DNA from: Acidobacteriota bacterium | Lineage (GTDB): Bacteria > Acidobacteriota > Terriglobia > Terriglobales > Acidobacteriaceae | DNA length: 6,449 nt | Direction: 5' to 3' | Assembly: GCA_021819255.1 (NCBI GenBank) | Contig: JAKART010000141.1 | Span: forward strand, 1 to 6,449 | Part shown: one piece after another, positions 1-6,449 of the stretch | How positions within the stretch are numbered: position 1 is the first letter of the stretch | Layout: each line of letters starts with the position of its first letter | Position numbers and translations under genes: made by a program | Notes under the pieces: model-generated | What the model saw: the letters and a program-made list of their open reading frames with translations, nothing else | Told to the model about the DNA's origin: nothing | Databases searched by the model: none

Positions 1-1250
1 TGCATTTTGCCCGGCTCGTCCATCTTCACCGCATAGGCGCGAAAGTCCGGCATGTCCAGAGGCTTGCGCAGCAAGCCTCCATTGGCATGAGGATTGCCGG
101 AGATCCGCCGCGCCCCTTGCGGCGCCATCTCGCGCAGTTCCTCCTTGAGCCTGCCGCTCTCATCAAAAAGATCTTCCGGCCGGTAGCTCCGCAGCCAGCG
201 CTCGAGCAGCGCCAGATGTTCGGGATTCGTCTTGGGATCGGCGATGGGCACCTGGTGCGCTCGCCAACTCCCCTCCAGCTTGTGCCCGTCCAATTCTTTC
301 GGGCATCCCCAGCCCTTCGGGGTACGCAGCACAATCATCGGCCAGCGCTGCCTCTCCACCGGACTTCCAGTTGACTCTGAGCGCGCGCGCTGCTGCATAG
401 CGCGAATCTCCAGGATGCACCGTTCCATGATCTCCGCCATCCTGGGATGCATCAAGGCCGGGTCCTCGCCCTCGACAAAGTAAGGCTTCCAGCCATATCC
501 GATCAGCAGGCTCTCCAACTCCTGCTGTGGAATCCGGCCCAGAATGGTCGGATTGGCGATTTTGTATCCGTTCAGGTGCAGCACGGGAAGCACGGCTCCA
601 TCGGTGACCGGGTTTAAAAACTTGTTCGAATGCCAGGATGTCGCCAGCGGACCTGTCTCCGCCTCGCCATCACCCACCACAACCGTCACAATCAGGTCTG
701 GATTGTCGAAGGCCGCCCCAAATCCATGTGATAGGCTGTAGCCCAACTCTCCGCCTTCGTGAATGGAACCCGGCGTCTCCGGTGTGCAGTGGCTGCCAAT
801 CCCACCTGGAAAGGAGAACTGTTTGAAAAACTTCCGCATGCCCTCCAGGTTCTGGCCCATCGTCGGATAGATCTCCGAGTACACACCCTCCAGATAGCTG
901 TTCGACAAGGTGGCGGGGGCTCCATGTCCAGGCCCTGAGATGTAGATTGCATTCAGATCGAACTTTTTGATCAGCCGATTCAGATGCACCCAGGTGAAGG
1001 TCTGTCCAGGGTCGCTACCCCAGTGTCCCAAAAGCCGGTTCTTGATGTGCTCTGGCTTCAGCGGCTCGCGCAGCAGCGGATTTGCTTGCAAATAAAGCAT
1101 CCCCGCGCACACGTAGTTGCAAGCACGCCAGTATGCATCGAGCTTGCTTTGCTCCGTCTCTCCCAACCCGTTCGTCTGCACGCCGCGCTCCAGAGCAGAG
1201 GAGTTCATGCCGGTACTTGCCCCATCGTTGCTCTTCGTCATCCGACTCAT
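1..1250 (-). CDS. xfp: Phosphoketolase (Xfp), N-terminal part, runs off left edge
   Basis: Thiamine-diphosphate enzyme that uses phosphate to cleave xylulose-5-phosphate and/or fructose-6-phosphate to acetyl phosphate plus glyceraldehyde-3-phosphate or erythrose-4-phosphate, in the cytoplasm. The frame is open for 416 codons with no stop to the window edge, about half of the usual roughly 800 residues. Visible family motifs are [13 protein letters not shown] (about 73-85), [11 protein letters not shown] (103-113), the ThDP/Mg motif [11 protein letters not shown] (191-201), [14 protein letters not shown] (224-237) and, near residues 310-340, RTPKGWGCP and a [12 protein letters not shown] stretch. 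The ATG at 1250 overlaps the ackA stop as ATGA, so translation is probably coupled. A strong AGGAAGGG directly abuts this ATG. The next in-frame ATG (1241) sits about 10 nt from that site and may be the true start. Identity is secure; preference between the two sugar substrates cannot be read from sequence. Confidence 0.96.
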   Translation of the reverse strand, partial: MSRMTKSNDGASTGMNSSALERGVQTNGLGETEQSKLDAYWRACNYVCAGMLYLQANPLLREPLKPEHIKNRLLGHWGSDPGQTFTWVHLNRLIKKFDLNAIYISGPGHGAPATLSNSYLEGVYSEIYPTMGQNLEGMRKFFKQFSFPGGIGSHCTPETPGSIHEGGELGYSLSHGFGAAFDNPDLIVTVVVGDGEAETGPLATSWHSNKFLNPVTDGAVLPVLHLNGYKIANPTILGRIPQQELESLLIGYGWKPYFVEGEDPALMHPRMAEIMERCILEIRAMQQRARSESTGSPVERQRWPMIVLRTPKGWGCPKELDGHKLEGSWRAHQVPIADPKTNPEHLALLERWLRSYRPEDLFDESGRLKEELREMAPQGARRISGNPHANGGLLRKPLDMPDFRAYAVKMDEPGKM

Positions 1251-2533
1251 CCCTTCCTGGTGCTTCTCCAATTGTTTTTTGGCATCTGCCGCCCCGATGA
1301 ACGACCTTCTGTCAGCAAGCGGGCGACATGAACTGCGACCATCCGATCCTCCTGCGCCGGAACGATCAGAACCTGCGTGCGGGAACCGGGAGCACTGATT
1401 CTTAGGATGCCGCCTGCTGCTCTCTGGTTAAGTCCCGGATCCAAGCTCACTCCCAACTCCTCCATTCCGGCCACAATCTCCTGGCGCGTCTGAGCATCGT
1501 TCTCTCCGATGCCGCCCGAAAAGACCATGGCGTCCAGGCCGCCCAGCAACCAGCAGGAGGCTCCCAGCGCCTTTCTGACGCTGCGCGTGAAGACCTGCAG
1601 TGCCAGCCGAGCGCTCTGCCGGCCTGCATTCGCCGCGGCCCGAATCTCTTTTACGTTGTTTTCCATGCCGCTGAGGGCCGCCAGTCCCGATCCATGATTC
1701 AGCAGTGTCTGCACCGCATCCAAAGCATCTTTCGATCCGGCTCTACCATCCTGCGGAACGCCGATCTTCTCGCGAAGCAAAAAGAGCACCAGCCCTGGGT
1801 CCAGATCGCCGGGACGCGTCCCCATCACCACTCCGCCGGTCGGGGTCAGTCCCATCGTCGTGTCCACAGAACGGCCGTCCTGGAGAGCCGTTACGCTGCA
1901 ACCGCTGCCCAAGTGGGCGATTGCCATACGCCGTGGAAGCGGGCCGTTCCGCCCTTCCTTGCTACTCAACTGTTGGACGATCGACTCGCAGCTCAGCCCG
2001 TGAAAGCCATACCGCCGCACGCCGCGGGCCGTCAACTCAAGCGGCAGCGCGTAGGTACTCGCTTCCAGTGGCATCGTTTGGTGAAAAACCGTATCGAAGC
2101 AGGCGTATTGAGGCAGCTCGGGAAACCTTTGGCTGAAGGTGCGAATCATTTGCACGGCCGCAGGATCGTGCAAGGGGGCATAGGCGCTGGCGGCATCCAA
2201 CTCCGCCAGCACCTGCGGGGTAATCCGTGTATGCTCCCGCAACCTCGGCCCTGGGTGCACCACCCGATATCCCACCGCCTCAAACTCGGGCATGCCACGG
2301 CCGGAAACGACATCCAGCACCGCGGAAATCGCCTCTGAGACGCCATGGATGCCTACCCGGCTCTCCAGCGGCGACCCTCGGCCAGTCTGCTGGACGACAA
2401 GCCTGCTCTCTGGCTCCCCGATGTCGCTCAACTGGCCCTCGATGAGGCTGCAGGGCAGATCTCCTTTCGCTCTGACCGCATAGACAGAGAACTTGATGGA
2501 AGAGGATCCGCTGTTGATCACCAGTAACTGCAT
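1247..2533 (-). CDS. ackA: Acetate kinase
   Basis: Cytoplasmic ASKHA-fold kinase that interconverts acetyl phosphate plus ADP with acetate plus ATP. All signatures are in order: [12 protein letters not shown] (5-16, conserved Asn7), GYRVVHPG (88-95, Arg90), [10 protein letters not shown] (146-155, Asp147), RYGFHGLS (174-181, His178), [11 protein letters not shown] (206-216), [17 protein letters not shown] (224-240, Arg240), FSGGIGEN (338-345) and a C-terminal PAQEDRMVA (392-400) with the family Glu at 395. The position often occupied by Asn in LGNGAS is Ser210, a variant I believe is common in the family. Length is 428 residues, slightly above the usual 400, because of a basic tail of about 20 residues overlapping the phosphoketolase start. 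GAGG lies 4 nt before the ATG. The pairing with phosphoketolase means its substrate is probably supplied by the downstream gene product. It is intact. Confidence 0.97.
   Translation of the reverse strand: MQLLVINSGSSSIKFSVYAVRAKGDLPCSLIEGQLSDIGEPESRLVVQQTGRGSPLESRVGIHGVSEAISAVLDVVSGRGMPEFEAVGYRVVHPGPRLREHTRITPQVLAELDAASAYAPLHDPAAVQMIRTFSQRFPELPQYACFDTVFHQTMPLEASTYALPLELTARGVRRYGFHGLSCESIVQQLSSKEGRNGPLPRRMAIAHLGSGCSVTALQDGRSVDTTMGLTPTGGVVMGTRPGDLDPGLVLFLLREKIGVPQDGRAGSKDALDAVQTLLNHGSGLAALSGMENNVKEIRAAANAGRQSARLALQVFTRSVRKALGASCWLLGGLDAMVFSGGIGENDAQTRQEIVAGMEELGVSLDPGLNQRAAGGILRISAPGSRTQVLIVPAQEDRMVAVHVARLLTEGRSSGRQMPKNNWRSTRKG
1251..1258 (-). promoter_or_regulatory. Ribosome binding site for phosphoketolase
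   Basis: AGGAAGGG lies inside the last codons of ackA. For the ATG at 1250 only its AGGA part is usefully spaced (4 nt). For the ATG at 1241 the AAGG part is about 10 nt away. The site supports translation from either of these two starts, and the exact one is not decided. Confidence 0.6.
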
Positions 2534-2831
2534 CCAGCCTCGCAGGTTCCTCGGGTTGCATCCGGGATTTCTCGGCTCTGCTGCAATGACCTTCAGCGAG
2601 TCAAATTTTCAGACCCGCATCCAGATTCCAGCACTTCCCCATGAACGGTGGATGACAACGAGCATCTGGCCCCTTCGCAGCCTTCCGCGCCGGCATCGTC
2701 TGCGTTGCGTCATCGTCCGCCCAACAGTCTGGGATCCGCCCGACACTTTCCGATTAGGATGCGACAACCTGGGCCGAAGGCAGCCTATGGTCTGGAAGAG
2801 GAAGAGTGTCTGGAGCGAAGCTGTTCGATCA
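2534..2831. other. Intergenic gap between transporter and ackA
   Basis: A 298-nt stretch without a recognisable gene. On the minus strand a TTGACT lies near 2612-2617, but I see no good -10 box at the right distance. There is no GC stem followed by a T-run that would make a clear intrinsic terminator after the transporter, which ends in tandem TGA codons (2834-2829). A 79-codon minus-strand frame (2848-2609) has basic, low-quality composition and no family resemblance. Co-transcription of the transporter with ackA-xfp is possible but not shown. Confidence 0.5.
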
Positions 2832-4199
2832 TCAAAGCGCGGGCTCAACTTCCACGCCGCCCTTGGGCTCTGTGATCACTCCAATCCGCGGCACCAGGAG
2901 TTGGAAGATGGTCAGCGAAGCCACGTAAGCGAAGCTGGCCATGCAGAAGATCACCAGAGGATGCAGGGAGAGGAGATGCGATACAGCCAGAGTGAACAAC
3001 GCCCCACCCACCGAACCCACTGCTCCACCAATGCCCACCACGGTAGAAACGGAGGTGGATGGGAACATATCCGTGGGCGTGGTGAACAGCGTGGCCGACC
3101 AGCCCTGATGCGCCGCTGCGGCCAGAGCGAAGAGCGCCACGGCCGGCCCGGCGTTCTGCGGAAACAACCGGTGCATGTGCGGCACCAGCATCAGAGGCAG
3201 CACGCATAACGAGGTGACCAGCAAGGCGAACTTGCGTCCGTTGTTCACCGTATGGCCACGCTTGATGCGCAGCCCGGAGAGTCCTCCACCCAGAAAAGAC
3301 CCAACAGACGAGACAGCATAGACCAGCACGATGGGCCAATAGGCCTGCTCCAGGCTGAGCCCATAGTTGTCATTCAGGTACATCGGTAGATAGAAGAGAT
3401 AGAACCACCAAACCGGGTCGGTGAGTCCTTTGGCGATGGAAAACGCATAAAGCCCGCGATGACGCAGCGGGACCGCATCCATCCGCTGGCCACTACCGCT
3501 GGGCGCCACGCGCTGTCGATTTGCCTGAGGAGTGGCGAGCCTGCCGCGCAGCCTGTTGTAAGGGAAGATCATCCAAAGCAGCAGCCAGCACAACCCTACG
3601 CTGCCCGTGCAAAAAAATGCCGCGCGCCAACCTCCGAAGTGAAGGGTGGCCAGTGGAATCAGGGCTGGCGCAATGAAGAAGGCAGCGTTGGCCCCGGAGT
3701 TGAACAATCCCACCGCCAAGGCTCGCTCCTCACTGGGAAACCACTCACTGGTGGCCTTGATCGCAGCCGGAAAGTTCCCGGACTCGCCCAATCCCAGACA
3801 GGCGCGCGCGATACAAAAACCCAAGACCGAGTGGACCAGCGAGTGACTGATGGAGGATGCAGCCCAGATCCCGATCGCCAGCGCATAGCCGATCTTGGTT
3901 CCCAGCCGGTCGATCAGGGGAGCAGCCACCAGAAACCCGACAGCATAGGCAATCTGGAAGCTCTCCACGATATGTCCATAGTTCAAGTGGTAGACCGTCT
4001 GGAACTGTGCGCTGACGCCCGGAGCCCACCCCATAAACCTCAGATGAAGCAGCGGCTCGACCAGCGAAAGCGCCGATCGGTCCATGTAATTGATGGTTGT
4101 CGCCAGAAAAAGCAGCAGACAGACAAACCACCGCATATTCGACTCGATGGAGCGGGATGCAAGCCTCTGAAGTTTTGATCCAGTTGGTAGTAAGGACAT
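2832..4199 (-). CDS. MFS transporter, ACS family, hexuronate (ExuT)-like
   Basis: Inner-membrane secondary transporter of the anion:cation symporter family, whose members import sugar acids such as glucuronate, galacturonate or galactonate with protons. With the start at 4199 it has 455 residues, normal for the family. The first helix carries NYMDR (37-41). The cytoplasmic loop motif after helix 2 is DRLGTK (97-102), followed by GLGESGNFP (136-144), EWFPSEERA (152-160), a charged central loop around 217-250 and LTDPVWW (259-265), which is typical of ExuT-like members. The first periplasmic loop is somewhat long. I chose 4199 over the upstream ATG at 4277 because AGGAG (4215-4211) and a TATACT box (4239-4234) lie between them and the extra N-terminus has no family match. 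The gene sits 298 nt before ackA-xfp, suggesting that sugar-acid uptake may feed phosphoketolase. The substrate itself is inferred. Confidence 0.88.
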   Translation of the reverse strand: MSLLPTGSKLQRLASRSIESNMRWFVCLLLFLATTINYMDRSALSLVEPLLHLRFMGWAPGVSAQFQTVYHLNYGHIVESFQIAYAVGFLVAAPLIDRLGTKIGYALAIGIWAASSISHSLVHSVLGFCIARACLGLGESGNFPAAIKATSEWFPSEERALAVGLFNSGANAAFFIAPALIPLATLHFGGWRAAFFCTGSVGLCWLLLWMIFPYNRLRGRLATPQANRQRVAPSGSGQRMDAVPLRHRGLYAFSIAKGLTDPVWWFYLFYLPMYLNDNYGLSLEQAYWPIVLVYAVSSVGSFLGGGLSGLRIKRGHTVNNGRKFALLVTSLCVLPLMLVPHMHRLFPQNAGPAVALFALAAAAHQGWSATLFTTPTDMFPSTSVSTVVGIGGAVGSVGGALFTLAVSHLLSLHPLVIFCMASFAYVASLTIFQLLVPRIGVITEPKGGVEVEPAL

Positions 4200-4210
4200 G
4201 GAAACGTGGA

Positions 4211-4215
4211 CTCCT
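4211..4215 (-). promoter_or_regulatory. Ribosome binding site deciding the transporter start
   Basis: AGGAG on the minus strand, 11 nt before the ATG at 4199. The spacing is somewhat long but it is the only good site near the candidate starts. It favours 4199 over 4277 and over the later ATG at 4136, which lacks a comparable site. Confidence 0.55.
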
Positions 4216-4233
4216 GCAAGCACCGTCCAGCCG

Positions 4234-4262
4234 AGTATAGAGGAGAGCCGGGGGATGATACA
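4234..4262 (-). promoter_or_regulatory. Probable sigma-70-type promoter of the transporter
   Basis: On the minus strand TATACT (4239-4234) matches the -10 consensus at five of six bases. The hexamer 17 bp upstream, TGTATC (4262-4257), is a poor -35. Transcription would begin near 4227, giving a leader of about 28 nt that contains the AGGAG and ends at the ATG at 4199. A weak -35 fits an activated promoter. This is sequence inspection only. Confidence 0.5.
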
Positions 4263-4278
4263 GGGAAGGCGGCTCATA

Positions 4279-4291
4279 GAGGTCTAACCTC
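4279..4291. promoter_or_regulatory. 13-bp palindrome, candidate operator
   Basis: GAGGT-CTA-ACCTC is a perfect 5-bp inverted repeat around a 3-bp centre. Its core GGTnnnACC fits the GTnnnAC layout bound by FadR-subfamily GntR regulators, the family that includes the hexuronate regulators UxuR and ExuR. It is centred about 58 bp upstream of the predicted transporter start point, a position more usual for an activator or an auxiliary site than for simple promoter blocking. No regulator gene lies in the window, so the link is inferred. Confidence 0.4.
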
Positions 4292-4548
4292 ATGATTTGT
4301 ACTGCCCTTCCGCCTTTGGCCGCTCGCATAGCGGAGTCGAGCCGGCCCATGCGCGGCCGAAACCTGCCACGGTCAGAATCTATCTTCCTTTGTTTGGAGA
4401 CATCCGCTCCCTTTCGGTCCACCTTGGTCATCAACTGAGCCAAGTCGTCGGCCCGGGGCGTGGCCTCGCTTGACGCTATTGGCTCTGTCTCTGGCACGAT
4501 TCTTGGTCTGTTCAGAATCGATTCCATCGCCAGGTCAGTTCAGGCTGC
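4292..4548. other. Non-coding stretch between transporter promoter and phosphatase remnant
   Basis: No convincing gene on either strand. A 48-codon plus-strand frame (4292-4438) and the 5' part of a long minus-strand frame (from 4527) are unrecognisable. Small inverted repeats are present: CCGCT/AGCGG (4320-4334, 5-nt loop), and GGCCGC (4318-4323) facing GCGGCC (4352-4357). The right part may be an unrecognisable upstream segment of the decayed phosphatase gene. Confidence 0.4.
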
Positions 4549-5056
4549 CGAGAAGAGGTCCGGCGGGCCTTCACCAGCATGGTGGACAACGCCCAACTGG
4601 CTGTGCTGGAAGACCAGGCTCGGTAACCGAAGGAAGAGATCCAAATTGCCGCCGAGATTCAGAAGGGGATATTGGCCGTTCAGATCCCTGACTTCTGGTT
4701 TGCCGGCGTCCAGGCGAAGAGTGCTCCGTGCAGCGCCGCGGCTGCGACTTCTTTGATGTCGTTGCTGACAAGGGGATGCTCAACCTGGCTTTGGTGGAGG
4801 TCTCCGGCAAGGGAATCTCAGCCGCCTTTCTGGCTTCCACCCTGCAGGGCATGCTCTACGTTCCACTCCAGGCGCAGCAGGAACTGCCGGCGATCGCCCC
4901 GGCTGTCAATCGATACCTGTGCCGGAAGAATATCGGCAAGTATGCGACGATGTTGCTGCCGCGGCTGCAAGAGGATGGATCTCTGGAATATTTGAACTGT
5001 GGCCAGATACACCCCCGGGTCTGTTCTGGCGGGACAATCTCTTGAGCCTCCACAGC
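4549..5056 (+). pseudogene. Decayed SpoIIE/RsbU-type PP2C phosphatase fragment
   Basis: Remnant of a protein serine phosphatase of the kind that acts on anti-sigma-factor antagonists. One frame reads REEVRRAFTSMVDNAQLAV, the helical linker before such domains. It then hits TAA at 4624-4626 and resumes as EEIQIAAEIQKGIL and IPDFWFAGVQAKSAPC. A one-base loss near 4731 moves the homology to the next frame: RRGCDFFDVV, LALVEVSGKGISAAFLAS, LQGMLYV, NIGKYATMLLPRL and GSLEYLNCGQIHP. That frame stops at 5043-5045; LEPPQ continues in the first frame until the inverted-repeat element begins at 5057. The usual metal-site D in DVSGKG is E (4797-4799), GGDF is GCDF and the usual NCGH is NCGQ. The C-terminal end of the catalytic domain and any sensor domain are missing. 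Its plus orientation opposes every other gene here. Several independent lesions make function unlikely. Confidence 0.85.
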
Positions 5057-5172
5057 TAGACCATTTTCCCTGAAGGTGTAAGCAAGGGGAACGACTCCTG
5101 TGGGCGTTTTCCTCAATGAAAACGCCACTGAACGCCCGCTTCCGTACACCCATCATCAGGGAAAATGGTCTA
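5057..5172. repeat. 116-bp element with 16-bp perfect terminal inverted repeats
   Basis: TAGACCATTTTCCCTG (5057-5072) is the exact reverse complement of 5157-5172. A second inverted pair, GGTGTA (5075-5080) and TACACC (5145-5150), is nested inside. The centre holds a perfect 9-bp stem, GGCGTTTTC (5103-5111) and GAAAACGCC (5118-5126), with a 6-nt loop. There is no coding sequence. The outermost TA on each side could be a TA target duplication, as made by IS630/Tc1-type transposases, which would make this a miniature non-autonomous element. It could instead be a REP-like or terminator-like sequence between convergent genes. It starts where the phosphatase homology breaks off and ends in the glutamyltransferase stop codon. 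Confidence 0.75.
5103..5126. repeat. Central hairpin of the inverted-repeat element
   Basis: A perfect 9-bp stem with loop CTCAAT. There is no T-run directly after it on either strand, so it is not a canonical intrinsic terminator. An alternative pairing, GGGCGTT (5102-5108) with AACGCCC (5131-5137), uses the same left arm, so the two structures exclude each other. Confidence 0.7.
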
Positions 5173-6449
5173 ATAGGCGAGGGCTACACCGTCGGCACGC
5201 ATCTCACTGCCCGCAGCGTATACCCGGCTACCGCCCTGCTGGCGTAGCTCCACGCATTGGTAGCGTCCAAAACCGCCATCGCTAGGCCCCATGGGCCAAC
5301 CCATCGCAATGAGCGCCTTTTGGGTTGCTTCGGGAATCCCGGTCTCCAGGCGCAGAACTCCCATGGGGCCCAAACCCGGCCTGTCTTCACCCATACTTTG
5401 CGAAGATCCTTCATGATGCCAGCGCGGGCTATCCCCCGCCGCCTGGACATCCAGTCCATAGTCCACACGATTCAGAATCACCTGCGTCTGCCCCTGCGGC
5501 TGCATGTCTCCCCCCATCACCCCATAGGCCAGCCACGGCGCGCCATCTTTCATGGCGAACCCCGGAATGATGGTCTGGAAGGGCCGCTTCCCCGGCGCAT
5601 AGAGATTGGGATGACCGTCTTGCAGAGAGAACAGTTGGCCCCGATCCTGAAACATGAATCCCAGCCCATCAGCCACTAACCCGGATCCCATCCCGCGGAA
5701 GTTGGACTGGATCATGGAGACCATCATTCCGTCGGCATCGGCGGTACAGAAGTAGGTTGTATCCCCGTGGCTTGGGGCCTGCCCTGGATAGACCGGATTG
5801 AGAATCCGATCCAGCCGGATCAGCCTGGCCCGCTCCCGGGCATACTCCATGGAGTTCAACCACTCCACGGGCACTTTGGAAAAATGCGGATCAGCGTAGT
5901 ATCTTGCGCGGTCCTCGTAGGCCAGCCGCTTGGCTTCAATCTGGACATGCAGCGCAGGGGCACTCTGGAATCCCATCTGGCGAACGTCAAACTGGGAGAT
6001 GATATTCAACATTTGCAGCGTGGCCAACCCCTGCGTATTGGCTCCCATCGCAAACACATCCACGCCGCGATAGTTGGTCACCAAAGGCTTTACCCACTCC
6101 GCATGCTGTTCGCGAAGATCTTCGGCGGAGAGCCAACCGCCGATGCGCTTGAAGTATTGATCGATGGTCTGGGCGATGGGGCCATCATAAAACGCATCCC
6201 GCCCCCCCTGGGCGATCATCTCGTAGGTGTGGGCCAGATCGGGATTGCGAAAGACGTCATACTCCTGGACTGGGCCGCCGTTCACCTGGTAAGTATGCGC
6301 GGCGTTGGCGGTCTCCTCCACGCCCGAGCCGGGCCGCAGAAAGATGGCCATATTCCGCTTGATGTAGTAGCCGATGATCTGCGGCACCGGAGAGCCGGCA
6401 CGGCAGAAATGAATCGCCGGTTCGAACAACTCCGCCCACTTCAGAGATC
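5170..6449 (-). CDS. Gamma-glutamyltransferase-family protein, C-terminal part, start beyond right edge
   Basis: N-terminal-nucleophile (Ntn) hydrolase of the gamma-glutamyltranspeptidase family. Members cleave themselves into two subunits and hydrolyse or transfer gamma-glutamyl groups, for example from glutathione, usually in the periplasm or outside the cell. The frame is open to the window edge (SLKWAELFEPAIHF), so the TTG at 6429 is not a real start; the front of the large subunit, including any signal peptide, is missing. About 426 residues are seen. The self-cleavage site and nucleophile is the first Thr of HGDTTYFCTADADG (codon 5760-5758). Further small-subunit motifs are NFRGMGSG, HPNLYAPGKRPF, GVMGGDMQPQGQ (likely oxyanion glycines) and the end ADGVALAY. 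The catalytic region is complete. It belongs to the group with NTQG in place of PPPSSGG. Its TAG stop lies within the right terminal repeat, yet the C-terminus looks full length. Substrate is unknown. Confidence 0.92.
   Translation of the reverse strand, partial: SLKWAELFEPAIHFCRAGSPVPQIIGYYIKRNMAIFLRPGSGVEETANAAHTYQVNGGPVQEYDVFRNPDLAHTYEMIAQGGRDAFYDGPIAQTIDQYFKRIGGWLSAEDLREQHAEWVKPLVTNYRGVDVFAMGANTQGLATLQMLNIISQFDVRQMGFQSAPALHVQIEAKRLAYEDRARYYADPHFSKVPVEWLNSMEYARERARLIRLDRILNPVYPGQAPSHGDTTYFCTADADGMMVSMIQSNFRGMGSGLVADGLGFMFQDRGQLFSLQDGHPNLYAPGKRPFQTIIPGFAMKDGAPWLAYGVMGGDMQPQGQTQVILNRVDYGLDVQAAGDSPRWHHEGSSQSMGEDRPGLGPMGVLRLETGIPEATQKALIAMGWPMGPSDGGFGRYQCVELRQQGGSRVYAAGSEMRADGVALAY

Noticed and set aside
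1694..2338. 214-codon plus-strand frame opposite acetate kinase
   Set aside because: It is the complement of a fully conserved ackA and has basic, His/Arg/Gln-rich low-quality composition typical of an antisense shadow.
2609..2848. 79-codon minus-strand frame between transporter and ackA
   Set aside because: It begins inside the transporter gene, has very Arg-rich sequence and no convincing ribosome binding site, and I recognise no relative.
3459..4178. 239-codon plus-strand frame opposite the transporter
   Set aside because: It is antisense to strongly conserved transporter motifs, is rich in Gln/Arg/Pro and resembles no family.
4200..4277. N-terminal extension of the transporter from the ATG at 4277
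   Set aside because: These 26 extra residues have no family match and cover the predicted -10 box, start point and ribosome binding site of the start at 4199.
3745..4527. Long minus-strand open frame (260 codons) covering the transporter upstream region
   Set aside because: Most of it reads the transporter gene in the wrong frame, and its first part has no family resemblance. The -10 box, palindrome and ribosome binding site lie within it.
4728..5045. Phosphatase fragment as a short functional gene starting at the GTG at 4728
   Set aside because: It would begin within the conserved metal-site region, lacks the end of the catalytic domain and has altered metal-site residues. Homology upstream in another frame shows it is part of a broken larger gene.
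5103..5126. Central hairpin as an intrinsic terminator of the glutamyltransferase
   Set aside because: The stem is good, but no T-run follows it directly on either strand, and it is nested in a larger inverted repeat that a terminator would not need.

Overview
The window looks like chromosomal DNA from a GC-rich soil-type bacterium. My best guess is Acidobacteriota (Terriglobia). That rests on the style of the phosphatase remnant, the gamma-glutamyltransferase and the sugar-acid transporter. It is an inference from remembered protein families, not a search result. All intact genes lie on the minus strand and are described in their own 5' to 3' direction, right to left.

Layout. From the right edge to 5170 runs the C-terminal part of a gamma-glutamyltransferase-family protein; its start lies beyond 6449. 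Its stop codon falls inside a 116-bp element (5057-5172) bounded by 16-bp perfect inverted repeats and containing an inner hairpin. Left of the element, on the plus strand, is a decayed fragment of a SpoIIE/RsbU-type PP2C phosphatase (about 4549-5056). It has an in-frame stop, a frameshift, altered metal-site residues and a 3' end cut off at the element. From 4292 to about 4548 I see no convincing gene. Next come a 13-bp palindrome (4279-4291), a good -10 box (4239-4234) and a ribosome binding site. Together these place the start of a hexuronate-type MFS transporter at 4199 rather than at the upstream ATG (4277). A 298-nt gap (2534-2831) separates the transporter from acetate kinase (ackA, 2533-1247). 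AckA overlaps by an ATGA the start of a xylulose-5-phosphate/fructose-6-phosphate phosphoketolase (1250 to beyond the left edge).

Function. Phosphoketolase splits sugar phosphates to acetyl phosphate plus glyceraldehyde-3-phosphate or erythrose-4-phosphate. Acetate kinase then turns acetyl phosphate into acetate and ATP, so the ackA-xfp pair is a compact ATP-yielding module. The upstream ACS-family transporter suggests that sugar acids may feed it, but the 298-nt gap leaves co-transcription open. The glutamyltransferase and the phosphatase remnant appear unrelated to this pathway.

I see no clear new multi-gene system. The most unusual part is the inverted-repeat element at the junction between the truncated phosphatase and the glutamyltransferase stop codon, followed by the palindrome in front of the transporter promoter.
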